Program-made: the position numbers and the translations under genes
NCBI GenBank assembly: GCA_947561715.1
Contig: OX387199.1
Span: 12,281,001 to 12,345,000 of the forward strand
Direction of reading: 5' to 3'
Origin: Ascidia mentula
Taxonomy: Eukaryota; Chordata; Ascidiacea; Phlebobranchia; Ascidiidae
DNA length: 64,000 bases
Shown here: positions 51,140 to 63,954 of the stretch, piece by piece
Numbering within the stretch: the stretch's first letter is position 1
Layout: the number at the start of each line of letters is the position of its first letter
The notes under the pieces: generated by a model
Seen by the model: the letters and a program-made list of their open reading frames with translations, nothing else
Told to the model about the DNA's origin: nothing
Databases searched by the model: none

Positions 51140-51677
51140 TTGCACAACGTATGTAACCATGCGATTTCAGCACTTGTCAATTTTGCAGTACACGACTATT
51201 CGGTAAAAAATATTTTTTTTCAGTACAAGCTTTGTTATACAGTGGAAAACGCTGATACTCCAGTTTTGCGTTTGCGGTTGCACAACGTATGTAACTATGC
51301 GCTTTCAGCACTTGTCCATTTTGCAGTATATGACTTTTCGATAAAAAATATTTTTTTTCAGTACAAGCTTTATTATGCAGTGGAAAACGCTGATACTCCA
51401 GTACTGAGTTTGCGGTTGCACAACGTATGTAACTATGCGATTTCAGCACTTGTCCATTTTGCAGTATACGACTTTTCGATAAAAAACATTTTTTTTCAGT
51501 ACAAGCTTTATTATACATTGGAAAACGCTGATACTCCAGTTTTGCGTTTGCGGTTGCACAACGTATGTAACTATGCGCTTTCAGCACTTGTCCATTTTGC
51601 AGTATATGACTTTTCGATAAAAATTTTTTTTTTCAGTACAAGCTTTATTATACAGTGGAAAACGCTGATACTCCAGT
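51140..51677. repeat. 4-monomer module shared with 55556-56093
   Basis: Ends at 51677 with the 137-bp T-class monomer and aligns with 55556-56093 at offset 4416. Both share TTGTCAATTTT followed by GTACACGACTATTCGG (near 51177 and 55593), a change seen nowhere else in the window. The module also carries the TATGCAGTGG, AAAAACATTT and ACATTGG signatures in consecutive monomers. Confidence 0.85.
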
Positions 51678-54600
51678 ACTGAGTTTGCGGTTGCACAACG
51701 TATGTAACCATGCGATTTCAGCACTTGTCCATTTTGCAGTATATGACTTTTCGATAAAAAATATTTTTTTTCAGTACAAGCTTTATTATACAGTGGAAAA
51801 CGCTGATACTCCAGTACTGAGTTTGCGGTTGCACAACGTATGTAACCATGCGATTTCAGCACTTGTCCATTTTGCAGTATACGACTATTCGGTAAAAAAT
51901 ATTTTTTTTCAGTACAAGCTTTATTATACAGTGGAAAACGCTGATACTCCAGTTTTGCGTTTGCGGTTGCACAACGTATGTAACTATGCGCTTTCAGCAC
52001 TTGTCCATTTTGCAGTATATGACTTTTCGATAAAAAATATTTTTTTTCAGTACAAGCTTTATTATACAGTGGAAAACGCTGATACTCCAGTACTGAGTTT
52101 GCGGTTGCACAACGTATGTAACCATGCGATTTCAGCACTTGTCCATTTTTCAGTATATGACTTTTCGATAAAAAATATTTTTTTTCATTACAAGCTTTAT
52201 TATACAGTGGAAAACGCTGGTACTCCAGTATTGCTTTTGCGGTTGCACAACGTATTTAACTATGCGATTTCAGCACTTGTCCATTTTGCAGTATATGACT
52301 TTTCGATAAAAAATATTTTTTTTCAGTACAAGCTTTATTATACAGTGGAAAACGCTGATACTCCAGTACTGAGTTTGCGGTTGCACAACGTATGTAACCA
52401 TGCGATTTCAGCACTTGTCCATTTTTCAGTATATGACTTTTCGATAAAAAATATTTTTTTTCATTACAAGCTTTATTATACAGTGGAAAACGCTGGTACT
52501 CCAGTATTGCTTTTGCGGTTGCACAACGTATTTAACTATGCGATTTCAGCACTTGTCCATTTTGCAGTATATGACTTTTCGATAAAAAATATTTTTTTTC
52601 AGTACAAGCTTTATTATACAGTGGAAAACGCTGATACTCCAGTATTGTCTTTGCGGTTGCACAACGTATGTAACTATGCGATTTCAGCACTTGTCCATTT
52701 TGCAGTATATGACTTTTCGATAAAAAATATTTTTTTTCAGTACAAGCTTTATTATACAGTGGAAAACGCTGATACTCCAGTATTGCGTTTGCGGTTGCAC
52801 AACGTATGTAACTATGCGCTTTCAGCACTTGTCCATTTTGCAGTATATGACTTTTCGATAAAAAATATTTTTTTTCAGTACAAGCTTTATTATACAGTGG
52901 ACAACGCTGATACTCCAGTATTGCGTTTGCGGTTGCACAACGTATGTAACTATGCGCTTTCAGCACTTGTCCATTTTGCAGTATATGACTTTTCGATAAA
53001 AAATATTTTTTTTCAGTACAAGCTTTATTATACAGTGGAAAACGCTGATACTCCAGTACTGAGTTTGCGGTTGCACAACGTATGTAACTATGCGATTTCA
53101 GCACTTGTCCATTTTGCAGTATATGACTTTTCGACAAAAAATAGTTTTTTTTCTGTACAAGCTTTATTATACAGTGGAAAAGGCTGATACTCCAGTATTG
53201 CGTTTGCGGTTGCACAACGTATGTAACTATGCGATTTCAGCACTTGTCCATTTTGCAGTATATGACTTTTCGATAAAAAATGTTTTTTTTCAGTACAAGC
53301 TTTATTATACAGTGGAAAACGCTGATACTCCAGTAATGAGTTTGCGGTTGCACAACGTATGTAACTATGCGATTTCAGCACTTGTCCATCTTGCAGTATA
53401 TGACTTTTCGATAAAAAATATTTTTTTTCATTACAAGCTTTATTATACAGTGGAAAACGCTGGTACTCCAGTATTGCTTTTGCGGTTGCACAACGTATGT
53501 AACTATGCGATTTCAGCACTTGTCCATTTTGCAGTATATGACTTTTCGATAAAAAATATTTTTTTTCAGTACAAGCTTTATTATACAGTGGAAAACGCTG
53601 ATACTCCAGTATTGCGTTTGCGGTTGCACAACGTATGTAACTATGCGATTTCAGCACTTGTCCATTTTGCAGTATATGACTTTTCGATAAAAAATATTTT
53701 TTTTCAGTACAAGCTTTATTATACAGTGGAAAACGCTGATACTCCAGTACTGAGTTTGCGGTTGCACAAAGTATGTAACCATGCGATTTCAGCACTTGTC
53801 CATTTTGCAGTATATGACTTTTCGATAAAAAACATTTTTTTTCAGTACAAGCTTTATTATACAGTGGAAAACGCTGATACTCCAGTATTGCGTTTGCGGT
53901 TCCACAACGTATGTAACTATGCGATTTCAGCACTTGTCCATTTTGCAGTATATGACTTTTCGATAAAAAATATTTTTTTTCAGTACAAGCTTTATTATAC
54001 AGTGGAAAACGCTGATACTCCAGTACTGAGTTTGCGGTTGCACAAAGTATGTAACCATGCGATTTCAGCACTTGTCCATTTTGCAGTATATGACTCTTCG
54101 ATAAAAAATATTTTTTTTCAGTACAAGCTTTATTATACAGTGGAAAACGCTGATACTCCAGTATTGCGTTTGCGGTTGCACAACGTATGTAACTATGCGA
54201 TTCCAGCACTTGTCCATTTTGCAGTATATGACTTTTCGATAAAAAATATTTTTTTTCAGTACAAGCTTTATTATACAGTGGAAAACGCTGATACTCCAGT
54301 ACTGAGTTTGCGGTTGCACAAAGTATGTAACCATGCGATTTCAGCACTTGTCCATTTTGCAGTATATGACTTTTCGATAAAAAATATTTTTTTTCAGTAC
54401 AAGCTTTATTATACAGTGGAAAACGCTGATACTCCAGTATTGCGTTTGCGGTTGCACAACGTATGTAACTATGCGATTTCAGCACTTGTCCATTTTGCAG
54501 TATATGACTTTTCGATAAAAAATATTTTTTTTCAGTACAAGCTTTATTATACAGTGGAAAACGCTGATACTCCAGTATTGCGTTTGCGGTTGCACAACGT

Positions 54601-55555
54601 ATGTAACTATGCGATTTCAGCACTTGTCCATTTTGCAGTATATGACTTTTCGATAAAAAATATTTTTTTTCAGTACAAGCTTTATTATACAGTGGAAAAC
54701 GCTGATACTCCAGTACTGAGTTTGCGGTTGCACAAAGTATGTAACCATTCGATTTCAGCACTTGTCCATTTTGCAGTATATGACTTTTCGATAAAAAATA
54801 TTTTTTTTCAGTACAAGCTTTATTATACAGTGGAAAACGCTGATACTCCAGTATTGCGTTTGCGGTTGCACAACGTATGTAACTATGCGCTTTCAGCACT
54901 TGTCCATTTTGCAGTACATGACTTTTCGATAAAAAATATTTTTTTTCAGTACAAGCTTTATTATACAGTGGAAAACGCTGATACTCCAGTATTGCGTTTG
55001 CGGTTGCACAACGTATGTAACTATGCGCTTTCAGCACTTGTCCATTTTGCAGTATATGACTTTTCGATAAAAAATATTTTTTTTCAGGACAAGCTTTATT
55101 ATACAGTGGAAAACGCTGATACTCCAGTACTGAGTTTGCGGTTGCACAACGTATGTAACCATGCGATTTCAGCACTTGTCCATTTTGCAGTATAGGACTT
55201 TTCGATAAAAAATATTTTTTTTCAGTACAAGCTTTATTATACATTGGAAAACGCTGATACTCCAGTACTGAGTTTGCGGTTGCACAACGTATGTAACTAT
55301 GCGCTTTCAGCACTTGTCCATTTTGCAGTATATGACTTTTCGATAAAAAATATTTTTTTTCAGTACAAGCTTTATTATACAGTGGAAAACGCTGATATTC
55401 CAGTACTGAGTTTGCGGTTGCACAACGTATGTAACTATGCGCTTTCAGCACTTGTCCATTTTGCAGTATATGACTTTTCGATAAAAAATATTTTTTTTCA
55501 GTACAAGCTTTATTATACAGTGGAAAACGCCGATACCCCAGTACTGAGTTTGCGG

Positions 55556-56093
55556 TTGCACAACGAATGTAACCATGCGATTTCAGCACTTGTCAATTTT
55601 GCAGTACACGACTATTCGGTAAAAAATATTTTTTTTCAGTACAAGCTTTGTTATACAGTGGAAAACGCTGATACTCCAGTTTTGCGTTTGCGGTTGCACA
55701 ACGTATGTAACTATGCGCTTTCAGCACTTGTCCATTTTGCAGTATATGACTTTTCGATAAAAAATATTTTTTTTCAGTACAAGCTTTATTATGCAGTGGA
55801 AAACGCTGATACTCCAGTACTGAGTTTGCGGTTGCACAACGTATGTAACTATGCGATTTCAGCACTTGTCCATTTTGCAGTATACGACTTTTCGATAAAA
55901 AACATTTTTTTTCAGTACAAGCTTTATTATACATTGGAAAACGCTGATACTCCAGTTTTGCGTTTGCGGTTGCACAACGTATGTAACTATGCGCTTTCAG
56001 CACTTGTCCATTTTGCAGTATATGACTTTTCGATAAAAATTTTTTTTTTCAGTACAAGCTTTATTATACAGTGGAAAACGCTGATACTCCAGT
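55556..56093. repeat. 4-monomer module, copy 2 (pairs with 51140-51677)
   Basis: Same four monomers as 51140-51677, with one private change in its first unit (CACAACGAATG near 55566). Its left neighbours resemble 40.2-40.5 kb (GATATTCCAG near 55394, GCCGATACC near 55530), not the left neighbours of copy 1, so the module sits in two different contexts. Confidence 0.83.
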
Positions 56094-59000
56094 ACTGAGT
56101 TTGCGGTTGCACAACGTATGTAACCATGCGATTTCAGCACTTGTCCATTTTGCAGTATATGACTTTTCGATAAAAAATATTTTTTTTCAGTACAAGCTTT
56201 ATTATACAGTGGAAAACGCTGATACTCCAGTACTGAGTTTGCGGTTGCACAACGTATGTAACCATGCGATTTCAGCACTTGTCCATTTTGCAGTATACGA
56301 CTATTCGGTAAAAAATATTTTTTTTCAGTACAAGCTTTATTATACAGTGGAAAACGCTGATACTCCAGTACTGAGTTTGCGGTTGCACAACGTATGTAAC
56401 CATGCGATTTCAGCACTTGTCCATTTTTCAGTATATGACTTTTCGATAAAAAATATTTTTTTTCAGTACAAGCTTTATTATACAGTGGAAAACGCTGATA
56501 CTCCAGTACTGAGTTTGCGGTTGCACAACGTATGTAACCATGCGATTTCAGCACTTGTCCATTTTTCAGTATATGACTTTTCGATAAAAAATATTTTTTT
56601 TCAGTACAAGCTTTATTATACAGTGGAAAACGCTGATACTCCAGTAATGAGTTTGCGGTTGCACAACGTATGTAACCATGCGATTTCAGCACTTGTCCAT
56701 CTTGCAGTATATGACTTTTCGATAAAAAATATTTTTTTATTACAAGCTTTATTATACAGTGGAAAACGCTGGTACTCCAGTATTGCTTTTGCGGTTGCAC
56801 AACGTATTTAACTATGCGATTTCAGCACTTGTCCATTTTGCAGTATATGACTTTTCGATAAAAAATATTTTTTTTCAGTACAAGCTTTATTATACAGTGG
56901 AAAACGCTGATACTCCAGTATTGCCTTTGCGGTTGCACAACGTATGTAACTATGCGATTTCAGCACTTGTCCATTTTGCAGTATATGACTTTTCGATAAA
57001 AAATATTTTTTTTCAGTACAAGCTTTATTATACAGTGGAAAACGCTGATACTCCAGTATTGCGTTTGCGGTTGCACAACGTATGTAACTATGCGCTTTCA
57101 GCACTTGTCCATTTTGCAGTATATGACTTTTCGATAAAAAATATTTTTTTTCAGTACAAGCTTTATTATACAGTGGACAACGCTGATACTCCAGTATTGC
57201 GTTTGCGGTTGCACAACGTATGTAACTATGCGCTTTCAGCACTTGTCCATTTTGCAGTATATGACTTTTCGATAAAAAATATTTTTTTTCAGTACAAGCT
57301 TTATTATACAGTGGAAAACGCTGATACTCCAGTACTGAGTTTGCGGTTGCACAACGTATGTAACTATGCGCTTTCAGCACTTGTCCATTTTGCAGTATAT
57401 GAATTTTCGATAAAAAATATTTTTTTTCAGTACAAGCTTTATTATGCAGTGGAAAACGCTGATACTCCAGTACTGAGTTTGCGGTTGCACAACGTATGTA
57501 ACTATGCGATTTCAGCACTTGTCCATTTTGCAGTATACGACTTTTCGATAAAAAACATTTTTTTTCAGTACAAGCTTTATTATACATTGGAAAACGCTGA
57601 TACTCCAGTTTTGCGTTTGCGGTTGCACAACGTATGTAACTATGCGCTTTCAGCACTTGTCCATTTTGCAGTATATGACTTTTCGATAAAAATTTTTTTT
57701 TTCAGTACAAGCTTTATTATACAGTGGAAAACGCTGATACTCCAGTACTGAGTTTGCGGTTGCACAACGTATGTAACCATGCGATTTCAGCACTTGTCCA
57801 TTTTGCAGTATATGACTTTTCGATAAAAAATATTTTTTTTCAGTACAAGCTTTATTATACAGTGGAAAACGCTGATACTCCAGTACTGTGTTTGCGGTTG
57901 CACAACGTATGTAACCATGCGATTTCAGCACTTGTCCATTTTGCAGTATACGACTATTCGGTAAAAAATATTTTTTTTCAGTACAAGCTTTATTATACAG
58001 TGGAAAACGCTGATACTCCAGTTTTGCGTTTGCGGTTGCACAACGTATGTAACTATGCGCTTTCAGCACTTGTCCATTTTGCAGTATATGACTTTTCGAT
58101 AAAAAATATTTTTTTTCAGTACAAGCTTTATTATACAGTGAAAAACGCTGATACTCCAGTACTGAGTTTGCGGTTGCACAACGTATGTAACCATGCGATT
58201 TCAGCACTTGTCCATTTTGCAGTATACGACTTTTCGGTAAAAAATATTTTTTTTCAGTACAAGCTTTATTATACAGTGGAAAACGCTGATACTCCAGTAC
58301 TGAGTTTGCGGTTGCACAACGTATGTAACTGTGCGCTTTCAGCACTTGTCCATTTTGCAGTATATGACTTTTCGATAAAAAATATTTTTTTTCAGTACAA
58401 GCTTTATTATACAGTGGAAAACGCTGATACTCCAGTTTTGCGTTTGCGGTTGCACAACGTATGTAACTATGCGCTTTCAGCACTTGTCCATTTTGCAGTA
58501 TATGACTTTTCGATAAAAATTTTTTTTTTTCTGTACAAGCTTTATTATACCGTGGAAAACGCTGATACTCCAGTACTGAGTTTGCGGTTGCACAACGTAT
58601 GTAACCATGCGATTTCAGCACTTGTCCATTTTGCAGTATATGACTTTTCGATAAAAAATATTTTTTTTCAGTACAAGCTTTATTATACAGTGGAAAACGC
58701 TGATACTCCAGTACTGAGTTTGCGGTTGCACAACGTATGTAACCATGCGATTTCAGCACTTGTCCATTTTGCAGTATACGACTATTCGGTAAAAAATATT
58801 TTTTTTCAGTACAAGCTTTGTTATACAGTGGAAAACGCTGATACTCCAGTTTTGCGTTTGCGGTTGCACAACGTATGTAACCATGCGATTTCAGCACTTG
58901 TCCATCTTGCAGTATATGACTTTTCGATAAAAAATATTTTTTTTCATTACAAGCTTTATTATACAGTGGAAAACGCTGGTACTCCAGTATTGCTTTTGCG

Positions 59001-62000
59001 GTTGCACAACGTATTTAACTATGCGATTTCAGCACTTGTCCATTTTGCAGTATATGACTTTTCGATAAAAAATATTTTTTTTCAGTACAAGCTTTATTAT
59101 ACAGTGGAAAACGCTGATACTCCAGTATTGCCTTTGCGGTTGCACAACGTATGTAACTATGCGATTTCAGCACTTGTCCATTTTGCAGTATATGACTTTT
59201 CGATAAAAAATATTTTTTTTCAGTACAAGCTTTATTATACAGTGGAAAACGCTGATACTCCAGTATTGCGTTTGCGGTTGCACAACGTATGTAACTATGC
59301 GCTTTCAGCACTTGTCCATTTTGCAGTATATGACTTTTCGATAAAAAATATTTTTTTTCAGTACAAGCTTTATTATACAGTGGACAACGCTGATACTCCA
59401 GTATTGCGTTTGCGGTTGCACAACGTATGTAACTATGCGCTTTCAGCACTTGTCCATTTTGCAGTATATGACTTTTCGATAAAAAATATTTTTTTTCAGT
59501 ACAAGCTTTATTATACAGTGGAAAACGCTGATACTCCAGTACTGAGTTTGCGGTTGCACAACGTATGTAACTATGCGCTTTCAGCACTTGTCCATTTTGC
59601 AGTATATGAATTTTCGATAAAAAATATTTTTTTTCAGTACAAGCTTTATTATGCAGTGGAAAACGCTGATACTCCAGTACTGAGTTTGCGGTTGCACAAC
59701 GTATGTAACTATGCGATTTCAGCACTTGTCCATTTTGCAGTATACGACTTTTCGATAAAAAACATTTTTTTTCAGTACAAGCTTTATTATACATTGGAAA
59801 ACGCTGATACTCCAGTTTTGCGTTTGCGGTTGCACAACGTATGTAACTATGCGCTTTCAGCACTTGTCCATTTTGCAGTATATGACTTTTCGATAAAAAT
59901 TTTTTTTTTCAGTACAAGCTTTATTATACAGTGGAAAACGCTGATACTCCAGTACTGAGTTTGCGGTTGCACAACGTATGTAACCATGCGATTTCAGCAC
60001 TTGTCCATTTTGCAGTATATGACTTTTCGATAAAAAATATTTTTTTTCAGTACAAGCTTTATTATACAGTGGAAAACGCTGATACTCCAGTACTGAGTTT
60101 GCGGTTGCACAACGTATGTAACCATGCGATTTCAGCACTTGTCCATTTTGCAGTATACGACTATTCGGTAAAAAATATTTTTTTTCAGTACAAGCTTTAT
60201 TATACAGTGGAAAACGCTGATACTCCAGTTTTGCGTTTGCGGTTGCACAACGTATGTAACTATGCGCTTTCAGCACTTGTCCATTTTGCAGTATATGACG
60301 TTTCGATAAAAAATATTTTTTTTCAGTACAAGCTTTATTATACAGTGGAAAACGCTGATACTCCAGTACTGAGTTTGCGGTTGCACAACGTATGTAACCA
60401 TGCGATTTCAGCACTTGTCCATTTTGCAGTATACGACTTTTCGGTAAAAAATATTTTTTTTCAGTACAAGCTTTATTATACAGTGGAAAACGCTGATACT
60501 CCAGTACTGAGTTTGCGGTTGCACAACGTATGTAACTGTGCGCTTTCAGCACTTGTCCATTTTGCAGTATATGACTTTTCGATAAAAAATATTTTTTTTC
60601 AGTACAAGCTTTATTATACAGTGGAAAACGCTGATACTCCAGTTTTGCGTTTGCGGTTGCACAACGTATGTAACTATGCGCTTTCAGCACTTGTCCATTT
60701 TGCAGTATATGACTTTTCGATAAAAATTTTTTTTTTTCTGTACAAGCTTTATTATACCGTGGAAAACGCTGATACTCCAGTACTTAGTTTGCGGTTGCAC
60801 AACGTATGTAACCATGCGATTTCAGCACTTGTCCATTTTGCAGTATATGACTTTTCGATAAAAAATATTTTTTTTCAGTACAAGCTTTATTATACAGTGG
60901 AAAACGCTGATACTCCAGTACTGAGTTTGCGGTTGCACAACGTATGTAACCATGCGATTTCAGCACTTGTCCATTTTGCAGTATACGACTATTCGGTAAA
61001 AAATATTTTTTTTCAGTACAAGCTTTGTTATACAGTGGAAAACGCTGATACTCCAGTTTTGCGTTTGCGGTTGCACAACGTATGTAACTATGCGCTTTCA
61101 GCACTTGTCCATTTTGCAGTATATGACTTTTCGATAAAAAATATTTTTTTTCAGTACAAGCTTTATTATACAGTGGAAAACGCTGATACTCCAGTACTGA
61201 GTTTGCGGTTGCACAACGTATGTAACTATGCGCTTTCAGCACTTGTCCATTTTGCAGTATATGACTTTTCGATAAAAAATATTTTTTTTCAGTACAAGCT
61301 TTATTATACAGTGGAAAACGCTGATACTCCAGTACTGAGTTTGCGGTTGCACAAAGTATGTAACCATGCGATTTCAGCACTTGTCCATTTTGCAGTATAT
61401 GACTTTTCGATAAAAAATATTTTTTTTCAGTACAAGCTTTATTATACAGTGGAAAACGCTGATACTCCAGTATTGCGTTTGCGGTTGCACAACGTATGTA
61501 ACTATGCGATTTCAGCACTTGTCCATTTTGCAGTATATGACTTTTCGATAAAAAATATTTTTTTTCAGTACAAGCTTTATTATACAGTGGAAAACGCTGA
61601 TACTCCAGTATTGCGTTTGCGGTTGCACAACGTATGTAACTATGCGATTTCAGCACTTGTCCATTTTGCAGTATATGACTTTTCGATAAAAAATATTTTT
61701 TTTCAGTACAAGCTTTATTATACAGTGGAAAACGCTGATACTCCAGTACTGAGTTTGCGGTTGCACAAAGTATGTAACCATGCGATTTCAGCACTTGTCC
61801 ATTTTGCAGTATATGACTCTTCGATAAAAAATATTTTTTTTCAGTACAAGCTTTATTATACAGTGGAAAACGCTGATACTCCAGTACTGAGTTTGCGGTT
61901 GCACAAAGTATGTAACCATGCGATTTCAGCACTTGTCCATTTTGCAGTATATGACTCTTCGATAAAAAATATTTTTTTTCAGTACAAGCTTTATTATACA

Positions 62001-62411
62001 GTGGAAAACGCTGATACTCCAGTATTGCGTTTGCGGTTGCACAACGTATGTTACTATGCGATTTCAGCACTTGTCCATTTTGCAGTATATGACTTTTCGA
62101 TAAAAAATATTTTTTTTCAGTACAAGCCTTATTATACAGTGGAAAACGCTGATACTCCAGTACTGAGTTTGCGGTTGCACAACGTATGTAACTATGCGAT
62201 TTCAGCACTTGTCCATTTTGCAGTATATGACTTTTCGATAAAAAATATTTTTTTTCAGTACAAGCTTTATTATACAGTGGAAAACGCTGATACTCCAGTA
62301 CTGAGTTTGCGGTTGCACAAAGTATGTAACCATGCGATTTCAGCACTTGTCCATTTTGCAGTATATGACTCTTCGATAAAAAATATTTTTTTTCAGTACA
62401 AGCTTTATTAT
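56094..62411. repeat. Large block, copy 2 (pairs with 44721-51100)
   Basis: About 6.3 kb, continuous and gap-free. It is the best guide to what lies across the 200-N gap of copy 1. It keeps the monomer missing from copy 1 (S with A72/G77 and G108, 58713-58850). The monomer to its left (55957-56093) is the 137-bp T-class type, unlike the left neighbour of copy 1, so the block boundary is sharp. Confidence 0.9.
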
Positions 62412-63954
62412 ACAGTGGAAAACGCTGATACTCCAGTATTGCGTTTGCGGTTGCACAACGTATGTAACTATGCGATTTCAGCACTTGTCCATTTTGCAGT
62501 ATATGACTTTTCGATAAAAAATATTTTTTTTCAGTACAAGCCTTATTATACAGTGGAAAACGCTGATACTCCAGTACTGAGTTTGCGGTTGCACAAAGTA
62601 TGTAACCATGCGATTTCAGCACTTGTCCATTTTGCAGTATATGACTTTTCGATAAAAAATATTTTTTTTCAGTACAAGCTTTATTATACAGTGGAAAACG
62701 CTGATACTCCAGTATTGCGTTTGCGGTTGCACAACGTATGTAACTATGCGATTTCAGCACTTGTCCATTTTGCAGTATATGACTTTTCGATAAAAAATAT
62801 TTTTTTTCAGTACAAGCTTTATTATACAGTGGAAAACGCTGATACTCCAGTACTGAGTTTGCGGTTGCACAAAGTATGTAACCATGCGATTTCAGCACTT
62901 GTCCATTTTGCAGTATATGACTTTTCGATAAAAAATATTTTTTTTCAGTACAAGCTTTATTATACAGTGGAAAACGCTGATACTCCAGTACTGAGTTTGC
63001 GGTTGCACAACGTATGTAACCATGCGATTTCAGCACTTGTCCATTTTGCAGTATACGACTTTTCGGTAAAAAATATTTTTTTTCCGTACAAGCTTTATTA
63101 TACAGTGGAAAACGCTGATACTCCAGTTTTGCGTTTGCGGTTGCACAACGTATGTAACTATGCGCTTTCAGCACTTGTCCATTTTGCAGTATATGACTTT
63201 TCGATAAAAAATATTTTTTTTCAGTACAAGCTTTATTATACAGTGGAAAACGCTGATATTCCAGTACTGAGTTTGCGGTTGCACAACGTATGTAACTATG
63301 CGCTTTCAGCACTTGTCCATTTTGCAGTATATGACTTTTCGATAAAAAATATTTTTTTTCAGTACAAGCTTTATTATACAGTGGAAAACGCCGATACCCC
63401 AGTACTGAGTTTGCGGTTGCACAACGTATGTAACCATGCGATTTCAGCACTTGTCCATTTTGCAGTACACGACTATTCGGCAAAAATATTTTTTTTCAGT
63501 ACAAGCTTTGTTATACAGTGGAAAACGCTGATACTCCAGTTTTGCGTTTGCGGTTGCACAACGTATGTAACTATGCGCTTTCAGCACTTGTCCATTTTGC
63601 AGTATATGACTTTTCGATAAAAAATATTTTTTTTCAGTACAAGCTTTATTATACATTGGAAAACGCTGATACTCCAGTACTGAGTTTGCGGTTGCACAAC
63701 GTATGTAACCATGCGATTTCAGCACTTGTCCATTTTGCAGTATACGACTTTTCGGTAAAAAATATTTTTTTTCAGTACAAGCTTTATTATACAGTGGAAA
63801 ACGCTGATACTCCAGTACTGAGTTTGCGGTTGCACAACGTATGTAACTGTGCGCTTTCAGCACTTGTCCATTTTGCAGTATATGACTTTTCGATAAAAAA
63901 TATTTTTTTTCAGTACAAGCTTTATTATACAGTGGAAAACGCTGATACTCCAGT
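60506..63954. repeat. 25-monomer block, copy 2 (pairs with 37959-40993)
   Basis: Same order as 37959-40993 plus a 414-bp insertion of three monomers (S with A at 38; S with A at 22 and C at 72; R with AAGCCTT), which looks like a local tandem duplication of neighbouring units. Near the end it shares CGGCAAAAATA (63480) with copy 1. Matching stops near 63954, where this copy turns T class and the partner is R class. Confidence 0.87.
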
